In this document: positions 47,433-53,166 of the stretch, piece after piece
How positions within the stretch are numbered: position 1 is the stretch's first letter
Layout of the letters: every line of letters starts with the position of its first letter
DNA from: a virus
DNA: 64,000 bases
IMG/VR virus record: IMGVR_UViG_3300020202_000064
Coordinates: 1 to 64,000 of that record
Reading direction: 5' to 3' (one strand)
Position numbers and translations under genes: made by a program
The notes under the pieces: model-generated
The model's database searches: none
What the model saw: only the letters and a program-made list of their open reading frames with translations
What the model was told of the DNA's origin: nothing

Positions 47433-47507
47433 TGGTAGCACACGGCGGCGTTTGAATCCGCTGCTCCAACTTATGAGGATGGCGAGTTACCTATACTCTA
47501 CGGTGCA
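47433..47507 (-). tRNA. tRNA-Met (CAT), irregular acceptor
   Basis: Loop CTCATAA and D stem GAGT/ACTC are normal. The acceptor pairs TGCACCG with CG-T-GTGCT only if one T is bulged, leaving a T1-T72 mismatch. An unpaired 1-72 is an initiator-like trait, but the anticodon stem lacks the GGG/CCC pairs. ACCA is encoded. Confidence 0.65.
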
Positions 47508-47548
47508 ATAAGGGGAATCGATATTGTTAGGTATCTATTCCCATCGTT

Positions 47549-47914
47549 TCAACCCTGCATCTTTTTCAACTTATCTTCTAACTGCTTTAATTGATATTCC
47601 AACTGATTCACTTTACCAGCATATTGCATGTTCTGGAATTGAACCAGAGCAATTTGTTTTTCAAGCTGTAATTTCTCGTTCAATAATTCATTATATTTAT
47701 CAGATACATCAGGATTTGCTTTTAACTTTGAAATCTCCAACTCCAATGAAGTAATTTTTTCTTTAAGAACATCTGATGCAGAAAGTTTTAAGAAAAAACT
47801 ATTAATAAATTCCAACTTGGTCTTTAAAATCGAAATTTCAGTATCAAGAGATTCAATTGTCGCTTTGAGTTGAAGGTTATTCGCTAATAAGGCGGTGCGT
47901 GTGACATAGGTCAT
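47549..47914 (-). CDS. coiled-coil protein
   Basis: A 121-residue, almost entirely heptad-type coiled coil (IESLDTEISILKTKLEFIN, QKLEYQLKQLEDKLKKM-like end). It has no membrane anchor. A GGTGTAAC element lies 9 nt before the ATG. It is probably a structural or scaffold component; function unknown. Confidence 0.6.
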   Translation of the reverse strand: MTYVTRTALLANNLQLKATIESLDTEISILKTKLEFINSFFLKLSASDVLKEKITSLELEISKLKANPDVSDKYNELLNEKLQLEKQIALVQFQNMQYAGKVNQLEYQLKQLEDKLKKMQG

Positions 47915-47937
47915 ATATATAGTTACACCAAAAATAA

Positions 47938-48015
47938 TGGTGGCTACATAGGGATTCGAACCCTAAAAATTCACGTTCTAAGCGCGACACGTCTAGCCAG
48001 TTGCGTCATGTAGCC
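47938..48015 (-). tRNA. tRNA with TAG anticodon and short variable arm (Leu?)
   Basis: Acceptor GGCTACA/TGTAGCC and T arm TAGGG-TTCGAAT-CCCTA are perfect, the loop is CTTAGAA and ACCA is encoded. The variable loop is 5 nt, unlike normal class II tRNA-Leu. Confidence 0.88.
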
Positions 48016-48056
48016 TAATAGCACGCACAAGTTTTACGTTGTGCGGCTTTGTTGTC

Positions 48057-48137
48057 TTACTTATCGCGAGGACGGTATTCGTTGTCATAAATGACAATAA
48101 GACCGAGCATCACGAGGACAGAGAAGAAGGCAATCAT
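48057..48137 (-). CDS. 26-residue membrane peptide
   Basis: A tiny ORF (IAFFSVLVMLGLIVIYDNEY) with one transmembrane helix and a good AGGAAAG ribosome-binding site. Function unknown. Confidence 0.5.
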   Translation of the reverse strand: MIAFFSVLVMLGLIVIYDNEYRPRDK

Positions 48138-48156
48138 CTTGCTTTCCTTTCTTGTT

Positions 48157-48321
48157 TTAGGTGCCGTCGTCCCGTAGGATAGGCGGCAGATAAATGGCTG
48201 TCTTGTTTGAATTTGAATCAAAATATTTCGGGTCAGAGCCGAATGTAATAACCAAGTTATACGACAAGACAATAACGATGCCCAAATCCATCAACGCTGG
48301 ATAAACGCGAATTACTTTCAT
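48157..48321 (-). CDS. 54-residue membrane protein
   Basis: A short ORF starting MKVIRVYPAL, with an AAAGGTGG ribosome-binding site, one transmembrane helix (LGIVIVLSYNLVITFG) and a polar outer tail (SDPKYFDSNSNKTAIYL). It ends just before the small membrane peptide gene. Confidence 0.6.
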   Translation of the reverse strand: MKVIRVYPALMDLGIVIVLSYNLVITFGSDPKYFDSNSNKTAIYLPPILRDDGT

Positions 48322-48404
48322 TCCACCTTTCGGCGCGGGCGTAATCGACCATTTTTACTTCACGTAGTAGTTGTTTTTATTTGATTTGCTGTGTGGGCGT
48401 CTAC

Positions 48405-48438
48405 GAATCTACGATTCTATTATAAATCGAAGATTTAA
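48405..48438 (-). repeat. triloop hairpin pair
   Basis: On the minus strand AAATC-TTC-GATTT is followed by GAATC-GTA-GATTC. Near-identical hairpins occur at 49401-49435 and 50838-50872, always next to a tRNA end. Confidence 0.45.
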
Positions 48439-48439
48439 T

Positions 48440-48530
48440 TGGCAGTCCTCCCCGGACTCGAACCGGGACATCTATTTCTAGATATGACAGCTTCAAAGGC
48501 TGTTGTGCTAACCAATTACACTAGAGGACA
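48440..48530 (-). tRNA. tRNA-Gln (TTG) with long variable arm
   Basis: T arm CCCGG-TTCGAGT-CCGGG and anticodon stem ACAGC/GCTGT are perfect, the loop is CTTTGAA, and G73 and CCA are encoded. Position 1-72 is T-T. A 19-nt variable region forms ATCTA-GAAA-TAGAT, not expected for Gln. Confidence 0.85.
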
Positions 48531-48578
48531 ATAAAATCGGTCATGATTTGCGTGTAATTAACATGAGTAAGTTAATTT

Positions 48579-49031
48579 ATGAGTAAATCATCAGAGGCCG
48601 TTAAAAAATGGAGAAAAGCAACTAAACAACGAATAATTGATGCTATGGGCAAACAGTGTCAATGTTGTGGGTATAATAGATGTAACGAGTGTTTAGATTT
48701 ACATCATTTGGACCCAAACGAAAAGGAACTAAGTTTTGGAGCGATAAGGGCGAACCCAATCGCTTGGTCGAAAATTGTAGAAGAGTTAAGAAAATGTATA
48801 TTAGTGTGTAGAAATTGCCATGGAGAAATACATAATAACAATCTTCCAATTCCAAACAACTATTGTAAATTTGACGAATCCTATTCAGAATACAAAATTG
48901 TATCCGAAGAACTTGCGTCTAAGTGTCCAAAATGCGGGGACCAAAAATTAACAATACATAAATTCTGTTCCCAGAATTGTGCAAAACGTGGACGTAAATT
49001 GGCTATACAGGTTGGAGCCGCCCCAACATAA
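48579..49031 (+). CDS. HNH homing endonuclease
   Basis: A 150-residue plus-strand protein: CQCCGYNRCNECLDLHHLDP and CILVCRNCHGEIHNN make the HNH zinc core, and a C-terminal zinc ribbon (CPKCGDQKLTIHKFCSQNC) follows. A CGTGTAAT element lies upstream. Its last 32 nt overlap the 3' end of a convergent tRNA-Asn gene. Confidence 0.85.
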   Translation: MSKSSEAVKKWRKATKQRIIDAMGKQCQCCGYNRCNECLDLHHLDPNEKELSFGAIRANPIAWSKIVEELRKCILVCRNCHGEIHNNNLPIPNNYCKFDESYSEYKIVSEELASKCPKCGDQKLTIHKFCSQNCAKRGRKLAIQVGAAPT

Positions 49032-49093
49032 GATTTTATTCTTCACTCGCTTAACAGGCGAAGCCAGCTAACTTAGCTATCTGGGTCTGCATA
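49000..49093 (-). tRNA. tRNA-Asn (GTT)-like, long variable arm, irregular
   Basis: Acceptor TATGCAG/CTGTATA, D stem CCAG/CTGG, anticodon stem TTCGC/GCGAG and loop CTGTTAA fit a tRNA; G73 and CCA are encoded. The D loop lacks GG, the T loop is GGCGGCT, and an 18-nt variable arm (AAGA/TCTT) is present. It overlaps the end of the HNH gene. Confidence 0.65.
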
Positions 49094-49098
49094 ATAGA

Positions 49099-49172
49099 TG
49101 GCTCCGGAAATTCGGGTCGAACGAATGATTTTTGGGTAACAGCCAAACGTGATGCCACTTCACTATACCGGA
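49099..49172 (-). tRNA. tRNA-Asn (GTT)
   Basis: Acceptor TCCGGTA/TTCCGGA (one mismatch), anticodon stem TTTGG/CCAAA, loop CTGTTAC, T arm ATTCG-TTCGACC-CGAAT, G73 and CCA encoded. Confidence 0.9.
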
Positions 49173-49178
49173 ATAAAA

Positions 49179-49257
49179 CTAAGTTCCTTGTGCCTTTTAT
49201 TAACCGGTGGCAAAGCCCGTCTCCTGATTATGTCATAGATATTGCTGTATGAACTTA
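49179..49257 (-). repeat. TAAG..ACAGC..CTTAG cassette
   Basis: 5' TTAAGTTC-ATACAGC pairs with 3' GGAACTTAG. The interior holds a CGGGCTTTGCCACCG segment resembling a tRNA 3' end and GGCACAAG resembling a 5' acceptor strand, but no D or T arm. It lies between tRNA-Asn and the intron-like tRNA. Confidence 0.6.
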
Positions 49258-49261
49258 AAAG

Positions 49262-49399
49262 TGGAACGTATGGGATTCGAACCCATATCGACGAACTTTA
49301 CGCCCGTCTCGTAAGATTATCTTATATATTCTTTTACCGGTGCGAATATATCACTTCATCAAACTACTTGTGGAGCTTTGACCATTAAGCTAACGTCCC
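49262..49399 (-). tRNA. tRNA with internal insertion after the D arm (anticodon uncertain)
   Basis: Acceptor GGGACGT/ACGTTCC, D arm GCTT..GG..AAGC and T arm ATGGG-TTCGAAT-CCCAT are normal. About 60 extra nt follow the D arm, including ATATATTC/GAATATAT and AAGAT/ATCTT hairpins. The anticodon arm GACGGG-CGTAAAG-TTCGTC follows, which reads GTA or TAA depending on the loop register and lacks a normal U33. No CCA is encoded. The insertion is too short for a group I or II intron. Confidence 0.65.
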
Positions 49400-49400
49400 A

Positions 49401-49435
49401 TAAATCGTAGATTTACATAAACCTACGGTTTAATA
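49401..49435 (-). repeat. tandem triloop hairpins with complementary loops
   Basis: AAACC-GTA-GGTTT and AAATC-TAC-GATTT on the minus strand; the triloops GTA and TAC are complementary. They lie between the 49436-49582 cassette and the insertion-bearing tRNA. Confidence 0.5.
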
Positions 49436-49582
49436 CTAAGCGCAACGCATTTACAGCGCGCGACTGAATGGCTTTTGTATTAGGCACCATCATTTCCTCG
49501 TGCAACCCGCCTCACTTCATCTTTCGATGGTGATTGGATGTTTGCACATCATCGATAAGTTTATTATCGCTGTATGCGCTTA
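49436..49582 (-). repeat. TAAG..ACAGC..CTTAG cassette
   Basis: 5' TTAAGCGC-ATACAGC pairs with 3' GCGCTTAG. The interior has CGATAA/TTATCG, GATGT-GCAA-ACATC and CATC-GAAA-GATG hairpins (GNRA tetraloops) rather than tRNA parts. It is four nucleotides from the next cassette. Confidence 0.65.
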
Positions 49583-49586
49583 AAAC

Positions 49587-49728
49587 CTAAGTATAACGAA
49601 AAGTTTAGGCTCTTTTCGCGTTCCTAAAAAGCATGGAGAAGCTTTTCAATCTAACAGTTATGGAATGTCAGCCGGTGCCGCCCCGAAGGGTAGCGTCTTG
49701 TTAAGATAAGGATTGCTGTATATACTTA
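49587..49728 (-). repeat. TAAG..ACAGC..CTTAG cassette
   Basis: 5' TAAGTATA-TACAGC pairs with 3' TATACTTAG. The interior has CCC-TTCG-GGG, AAAAGC/GCTTTT and CGAAAAG/CTTTTCG hairpins, with a possible TTTAGG/CCTAAA alternative pairing. The 5' TAAG follows the CCA of tRNA-Ser (GGA) directly. Confidence 0.65.
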
Positions 49729-49820
49729 TGGCGGTGAGGGCGAGAATCGAACTCGCGGGGCAACTTTCGTCACCCTTTTGCTTTCCAAGCAAATGCATTA
49801 GGCCGCTCTGCCACCTCACC
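49729..49820 (-). tRNA. tRNA-Ser (GGA)
   Basis: Class II, acceptor GGTGAGG/CCTCACC, anticodon stem TTTGC/GCAAA, loop TTGGAAA, T arm GCGAG-TTCGATT-CTCGC, G73 and CCA encoded. Confidence 0.94.
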
Positions 49821-49824
49821 AAGA

Positions 49825-50025
49825 TTACGCAATTTCTGCGAATCGCTTTTTAAAATAATTACTGGTCTCGTCCGGGGTGTGCCGCAAGAACAGTTGCTCG
49901 TCAATCTCATCAAACGCTCTGAAATCACCATTAGATGCGGCAATCAACGCGTCGCTAAGTTCTGGCGAACATTCGAACCTAAAGCCGAATGAATCCCAGA
50001 TTTCTTTAAATCTTTCGTATGTCAT
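49825..50025 (-). CDS. hypothetical protein
   Basis: A 66-residue helical protein (MTYERFKEIWDSFGFRFECS...) between tRNA-Lys and tRNA-Ser. No family is recognised. Confidence 0.6.
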   Translation of the reverse strand: MTYERFKEIWDSFGFRFECSPELSDALIAASNGDFRAFDEIDEQLFLRHTPDETSNYFKKRFAEIA

Positions 50026-50028
50026 AAT

Positions 50029-50116
50029 TGGTGGTCCCGGTGGGATTCGAACCCACAGTGAGCTTACGCTTTCGGCTTAAGAGGCCGGACTAATCAACCG
50101 TTCTAGGCACGGAACC
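50029..50116 (-). tRNA. tRNA-Lys (CTT) with long variable arm
   Basis: Acceptor GGTTCCG/CGGGACC, T arm GTGGG-TTCGAAT-CCCAC, A73 and CCA are normal. Anticodon stem CGGC/GCCG with loop CTCTTAA gives CTT. The variable arm (AGC-GTAA-GCT) is class II, unlike normal tRNA-Lys. Confidence 0.8.
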
Positions 50117-50119
50117 AAA

Positions 50120-50346
50120 TTGGTGGAGATGGAGGGCTTCGATTCCCTCGTGTCCGATACTTCGTATTTCCATTCTTGTTACATGCTTAGAATCACTTGA
50201 TAATATCGTTTTCGGTTTGATTCTACCAAACGACATTTGACGGTTATATAATCAGCTTCTATCAACCAGTCAATTTTAAAGCTGATTCCCGATGATGACG
50301 AGTGGCCCAATTTATCGGCGGTCAATTGGAACTCGGTTAGCCGCAA
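50120..50346 (-). ncRNA. structured spacer with orphan tRNA 3' half
   Basis: At 50120-50149 the minus strand ends in GAGGG-AATCGAAG-CCCTC, CATCTCC, ACCA: a T arm with an 8-nt loop, an acceptor 3' strand and CCA. No GGAGATG 5' strand is found nearby. Upstream, AATCAGCTT/AAGCTGATT (9 bp) and TCGTTT/AAACGA hairpins occur, and TAGAATCA can alternatively pair with TGATTCTA. A 48-codon ORF ending in TAG can be read through it but is not convincing. Confidence 0.4.
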
Positions 50347-50466
50347 TTAAGCAGCGTAAGCATAAACTTCTGTTTTCTTAGCGTTTATTTTGTGATACGT
50401 TTTACGACGTGGCATCATTGTCGGCATGGAATGTAAACCTACGTATTGGATAGAATCCAAATACAT
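50347..50466 (-). CDS. small protein, doubtful
   Basis: A 39-residue ORF starting MYLDSIQYVGLHSMP with a basic C-terminal half (RRKTYHKINAKKTEV). The longer frame runs into tRNA-Lys (TTT). No clear ribosome-binding site. Confidence 0.35.
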   Translation of the reverse strand: MYLDSIQYVGLHSMPTMMPRRKTYHKINAKKTEVYAYAA

Positions 50467-50481
50467 CCCCAAAAGAAATAT

Positions 50482-50559
50482 TGGTGCGCCCCGAGGGAGT
50501 TGAACCCTCACGATGGTCCGCTTAAAAGGCGGCTGCTCGTCCACTGTAGCTTGAGGCGC
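50482..50559 (-). tRNA. tRNA-Lys (TTT)
   Basis: Acceptor GCGCCTC/GGGGCGC, anticodon stem CCGC/GCGG, loop CTTTTAA, T arm GAGGG-TTCAACT-CCCTC, ACCA encoded. Confidence 0.92.
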
Positions 50560-50568
50560 ATATTAAAA

Positions 50569-50643
50569 TGGAGTCCCTAGCGGCTTACGAGACCGCGTAT
50601 GAATCTTTTGCAGAGATTTGCATTTCCTCTTTGCTATAGGGAC
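50569..50643 (-). tRNA. tRNA-Cys (GCA)
   Basis: Acceptor GTCCCTA/TAGGGAC is perfect, U73 and CCA are encoded, the anticodon stem AATCT/AGATT is perfect and the loop is CTGCAAA. The T loop is CTCGTAA, non-standard. It is a better-formed Cys tRNA than the one at 47082. Confidence 0.85.
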
Positions 50644-50651
50644 ATAAAAAT

Positions 50652-50754
50652 TGGCGGAAGAGGCAAGATTCGAACTCGCACGCGCTATGGTTTACATATC
50701 GCCCTCGCATTTCAAGTGCGCTGCCGCTAGGCCATATCCTCGGCTTACTCTTCC
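50652..50754 (-). tRNA. tRNA-Ser (TGA)
   Basis: Class II, acceptor GGAAGAG/CTCTTCC, loop CTTGAAA, G73 and CCA encoded. The D arm is enlarged: GCCG/CGGC closes a 14-nt loop. The 103-nt length is therefore unusual. Confidence 0.88.
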
Positions 50755-50756
50755 AT

Positions 50757-50815
50757 CTAAGCGGGCGCAATTTTCCCTTTCGGGATGGCGATTTATATTT
50801 TGCTGTATCCGCTTG
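50757..50815 (-). repeat. TAAG..ACAGC..CTTAG cassette (short)
   Basis: 5' CAAGCGG-ATACAGC pairs with 3' CCCGCTTAG. The interior holds only a CCC-GAAA-GGG hairpin and A/T-rich linkers, with no tRNA part. The 3' end is 2 nt from the 5' end of tRNA-Ser (TGA). Confidence 0.6.
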
Positions 50816-50837
50816 TTGCTTTAATTGCGCGAAATCT

Positions 50838-50872
50838 TAAAACCTTCGGTTTTATTATAAATCGAAGATTTA
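50838..50872 (-). repeat. tandem triloop hairpins with complementary loops
   Basis: AAATC-TTC-GATTT then AAAACC-GAA-GGTTTT on the minus strand, directly after the CCA of tRNA-Ile (GAT). The triloops TTC and GAA are complementary. Confidence 0.5.
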
Positions 50873-50949
50873 TGGTGGCCGAGGGTGGGTTTGAACCACC
50901 AACCGTTCGTCTATCAAACGAATGCACTAGCCAATTGTGCTACACGGCC
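50873..50949 (-). tRNA. tRNA-Ile (GAT)
   Basis: Acceptor GGCCGTG/CTCGGCC (one mismatch), anticodon stem TTCGT/ACGAA, loop TTGATAG, ACCA encoded. Confidence 0.92.
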
Positions 50950-50954
50950 ATTAT

Positions 50955-51047
50955 CTAAGCTCTATTATTGTGCGGGCATCGAATCCCGCTCAATTCGTGT
51001 TTTTGAAACGAATTTTTATCCATTTAAGGTTTTGCTGTGAGAGCTTA
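50955..51047 (-). repeat. TAAG..ACAGC..CTTAG cassette with T-arm-like hairpin
   Basis: 5' TAAGCTCT-CACAGC pairs with 3' AGAGCTTAG. The interior has AATTCGT/ACGAATT closing a TTCAAAAAC loop and GCGGG-ATTCGATG-CCCGC, resembling anticodon and T arms, but no acceptor or D arm. Confidence 0.6.
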
Positions 51048-51087
51048 TTGTGGAGCTTACTCCACCGTTCCAGCAAAGCTGGAAATA

Positions 51088-51144
51088 CTAAGCGCATTTT
51101 GTTTTTCATTAATCATTGAATTTTTAATTCGCTGTTAGCGCTTA
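51088..51144 (-). repeat. TAAG..ACAGC..CTTAG cassette (short)
   Basis: 5' TAAGCGC-TAACAGC pairs with 3' GCGCTTAG; the interior is about 35 A/T-rich nt with no tRNA part. Between it and the next cassette lie TTCCAGC/GCTGGAA and GTGGAG-TAAG-CTCCAC hairpins (51048-51087). Confidence 0.6.
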
Positions 51145-51162
51145 TAAGGAAACGAAAACTTG

Positions 51163-51318
51163 TTATGTTTTTGGCTTCTGATTCGAAGCATATTTGACGA
51201 AACGTTTATAATTTTTTAAATCGCGGCTAGCGTCTGTGCGCCGGGAATATGGACCGTAATCTAAATCCCCCCATTGATTTTTAAACCAAAACTTTCCATC
51301 TCGCTTGAAAATTTTCAT
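51163..51318 (-). CDS. hypothetical protein
   Basis: A 51-residue ORF starting MKIFKRDGKFWFKNQWGD, aromatic- and Arg-rich. It reads cleanly to a TAA and lies 9 nt after the CCA of tRNA-Asp. No family is recognised. Confidence 0.6.
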   Translation of the reverse strand: MKIFKRDGKFWFKNQWGDLDYGPYSRRTDASRDLKNYKRFVKYASNQKPKT

Positions 51319-51327
51319 ACTCTAAAA

Positions 51328-51402
51328 TGGCGGGACCAACGAGTGCTACCCTCGCTTCTGTATCGTGACAGGATACCGCTTTTGTTGATAAGCTATGGCC
51401 CC
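51328..51402 (-). tRNA. tRNA-Asp (GTC), degenerate D/T loops
   Basis: Acceptor GGGGCCA/TGGTCCC and anticodon stem GTATC/GATAC pair well, the loop is CTGTCAC, and G73 and CCA are encoded. The D loop (ATCAACAA) lacks GG and the T loop is GGTAGCA, so the usual D/T-loop contact is missing. Confidence 0.78.
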
Positions 51403-51509
51403 AAAATTACAAAGGTCACTCCATCCCTTTGAATGGCAGTTTATAAACGTGGAAACGTTTAAAGGTTTTATTTTTCGCCGGTTCTGCTTTACCCTGAACC
51501 TAGAGAAGT

Positions 51510-51588
51510 TGGTAGCGCGTGTGGGGCTCGAACCCACGCATGACCGATTTGAAAGACCGGTGACTTGAACCTGCTTGTCAAACGCGCC
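51510..51588 (-). tRNA. tRNA-Glu (TTC)
   Basis: Acceptor GGCGCGT/ACGCGCT (1-72 is G-T), anticodon stem CCGGT/ATCGG, loop CTTTCAA, T arm GTGGG-TTCGAGC-CCCAC, ACCA encoded. Confidence 0.92.
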
Positions 51589-51724
51589 GTAAAGATATTC
51601 TTTTGTATCCATCTATTCGGATTAACAACAACCCCAATGTTCGATACAAATAAACTACAATAACAGTTGTTTTTGATATATTATTATAGAAGAACTGAGG
51701 TGGAAATAAGTGTAATTACACTAT

Positions 51725-52300
51725 ATGTCCACTAAAATATTATCTGAATTTTCTCGATGTGACTCCTTTGGAACGCAGCGTAAATACGTTTCTTACCATT
51801 GTACTCGATGCGGTGTCGAACATTCCAAACCAAAACGTAACTTTTGGTTAGATAGACCCAACTTCTGTTCCGTTAACTGTGCAAGAGAACATCAAAAAAT
51901 TTTGCATTCATTTGAAGCTGAGTGCGCATGGTGCGCAAATAAATTCCACAAAAAGATATCAACAAAGGGAAATAGTCGTTCCGGTTTATATTTTTGTTCC
52001 AGACTATGCAAAGACAAGGCTCAAAGCTTGGAAGGTGGTATAAAGGAAATACAGCCAAATCATTACGGAGAAATTAAAAAGAATTATCGCGAAACTGCAT
52101 TTAAAAATCTGCCAGCACGCTGTAATCGATGCGACTTTGCTGCTTACCCAGAGATACTAGAGGTTCATCACAAAGACCATAATCACCATAATAATACCGT
52201 AGATAATTTGGAAATTTTATGTCCAAACTGCCACGAAATTCATCACTTCGAAACGAAATCGGGTAAATATGCCAAAAGTGGTGGACTGGAAGGGGATTGA
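51725..52300 (+). CDS. zinc-ribbon HNH homing endonuclease
   Basis: A 191-residue plus-strand protein: two zinc ribbons (CTRCGVEHSKPK with FCSVNCAREH; CAWCANKFHKK) followed by an HNH core (CNRCDFAAYPEILEVHHKDH, LEILCPNCHEIHH). An AGTGTAAT element ends 8 nt before the ATG. Its last 22 nt overlap convergent tRNA-Ala. Confidence 0.85.
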   Translation: MSTKILSEFSRCDSFGTQRKYVSYHCTRCGVEHSKPKRNFWLDRPNFCSVNCAREHQKILHSFEAECAWCANKFHKKISTKGNSRSGLYFCSRLCKDKAQSLEGGIKEIQPNHYGEIKKNYRETAFKNLPARCNRCDFAAYPEILEVHHKDHNHHNNTVDNLEILCPNCHEIHHFETKSGKYAKSGGLEGD

Positions 52301-52354
52301 ACCCTCCACACGAACATTGCAAATGTCTGTCGCCTCCGAGGAACATGCCAGCCC
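52279..52354 (-). tRNA. tRNA-Ala (TGC)
   Basis: Acceptor GGGCTGG/CCAGTCC, loop TTTGCAA with stem GACA/TGTT, T arm GAGGG-TTCAATC-CCCTT, ACCA encoded. It overlaps the end of the HNH gene. Confidence 0.85.
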
Positions 52355-52357
52355 AAC

Positions 52358-52434
52358 TGGTGTTTCCACTCGGAATTGAACCAAGATGATACAGTTTAGG
52401 AAACTGTTGCCTTATCCAGTTAGGCGATGGAAAC
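52358..52434 (-). tRNA. tRNA-Arg (CCT)
   Basis: Acceptor GTTTCCA/TGGAAAC and anticodon stem ACAGT/ACTGT are perfect, the loop is TTCCTAA and ACCA is encoded. Three nt separate it from tRNA-Ala. Confidence 0.93.
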
Positions 52435-52435
52435 G

Positions 52436-52669
52436 TTAACTCAAAATTACACCCAAATCATTAACTTCGTTTTCAAACTCGTCGAACGTCGGTTCAATAT
52501 CTTCCATTGAGGCATCGATTCTTTTCTGCTTCATGCGACGATACTGAGTGTGACAGACTGCCAATCTTTGTTTATCATTACCATATTCCTTTTGCATCAA
52601 ATCCGAATCCATACAACGATTGATGAATTCAGTCTGTTTTTCATTGGACTTTGGTGTAGGCAGTGGCAT
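52436..52669 (-). CDS. conserved small phage protein
   Basis: A 77-residue protein of a type seen in many tailed phages: PLPTPKSNEKQTEFINRCM with later RLAVCHTQYRRMKQ. Function is unknown; such genes often lie near head genes. A TAGTGTAAT element ends 9-10 nt before its ATG. Confidence 0.7.
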   Translation of the reverse strand: MPLPTPKSNEKQTEFINRCMDSDLMQKEYGNDKQRLAVCHTQYRRMKQKRIDASMEDIEPTFDEFENEVNDLGVILS

Positions 52670-52699
52670 ACACTATATTACACTAAATGTCACCTAAAA

Positions 52700-52786
52700 T
52701 GGTGGTCCCGGTGGGATTTGAACCCACAGTGCCCGAAGGCGGCAGATTTACAGTCTGCTACGTCTACCAATTGACGCGTCGTGACC
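52700..52786 (-). tRNA. tRNA-Tyr (GTA)
   Basis: Class II with variable arm GCCTTCGGGC. The acceptor GGTCACG/CGGGACC has one mismatch, the anticodon stem GCAGA/TCTGC is perfect, the loop is CTGTAAA and ACCA is encoded. Confidence 0.93.
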
Positions 52787-52944
52787 ATCATACGAACTAC
52801 GGTACATATGATTTATCATCACCCCAATGCCTTGGGCCGATTTTTTGCGAGGTTGTACATTCCTCCGTTCGTATTCTGTATTAGGGATGCCTCCCTTTTA
52901 ACATATGAGAGATAGGTGAGTTAATTACACTCACTTATCTTTGA

Positions 52945-53038
52945 CTAAGTATATTTTTATCACCCCATAAATTTGAAATGGCGGGGTGTGAAGGAATTGA
53001 ACCTTCTGTTTCCAGAAAAGTCATGCTGTTAATACTTA
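52945..53038 (-). repeat. TAAG..ACAGC..CTTAG cassette with tRNA 3' half
   Basis: 5' TTAAGTAT-TAACAGC pairs with 3' TATACTTAG. The interior has a perfect T arm GAAGG-TTCAATT-CCTTC, acceptor strand ACACCCC, GCCA, then GGGGTG as a matching 5' strand. No D arm or standard anticodon arm is visible, so the permuted tRNA is incomplete. Confidence 0.6.
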
Positions 53039-53039
53039 A

Positions 53040-53116
53040 TGGTGCGGTCAGAGGGACTCGAACCCCCACTAAAAGATTCGTAATCTTTCGTGCTAATTCC
53101 ATTACACTATGTCCGC
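53040..53116 (-). tRNA. tRNA-Arg (ACG)
   Basis: Acceptor GCGGACA/TGACCGC (one A-A mismatch), anticodon stem AAAGA/TCTTT, loop TTACGAA, ACCA encoded. The cassette above starts directly after its CCA. Confidence 0.92.
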
Positions 53117-53166
53117 ATATCGACGGGCCTACCCGCCGTGGTTTAACCAATTTTTAGGAAAAATAA

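Noticed and set aside
49262-49399. Group I or group II intron in a tRNA
   Set aside because: The insertion is only about 60 nt and has none of the conserved core elements.
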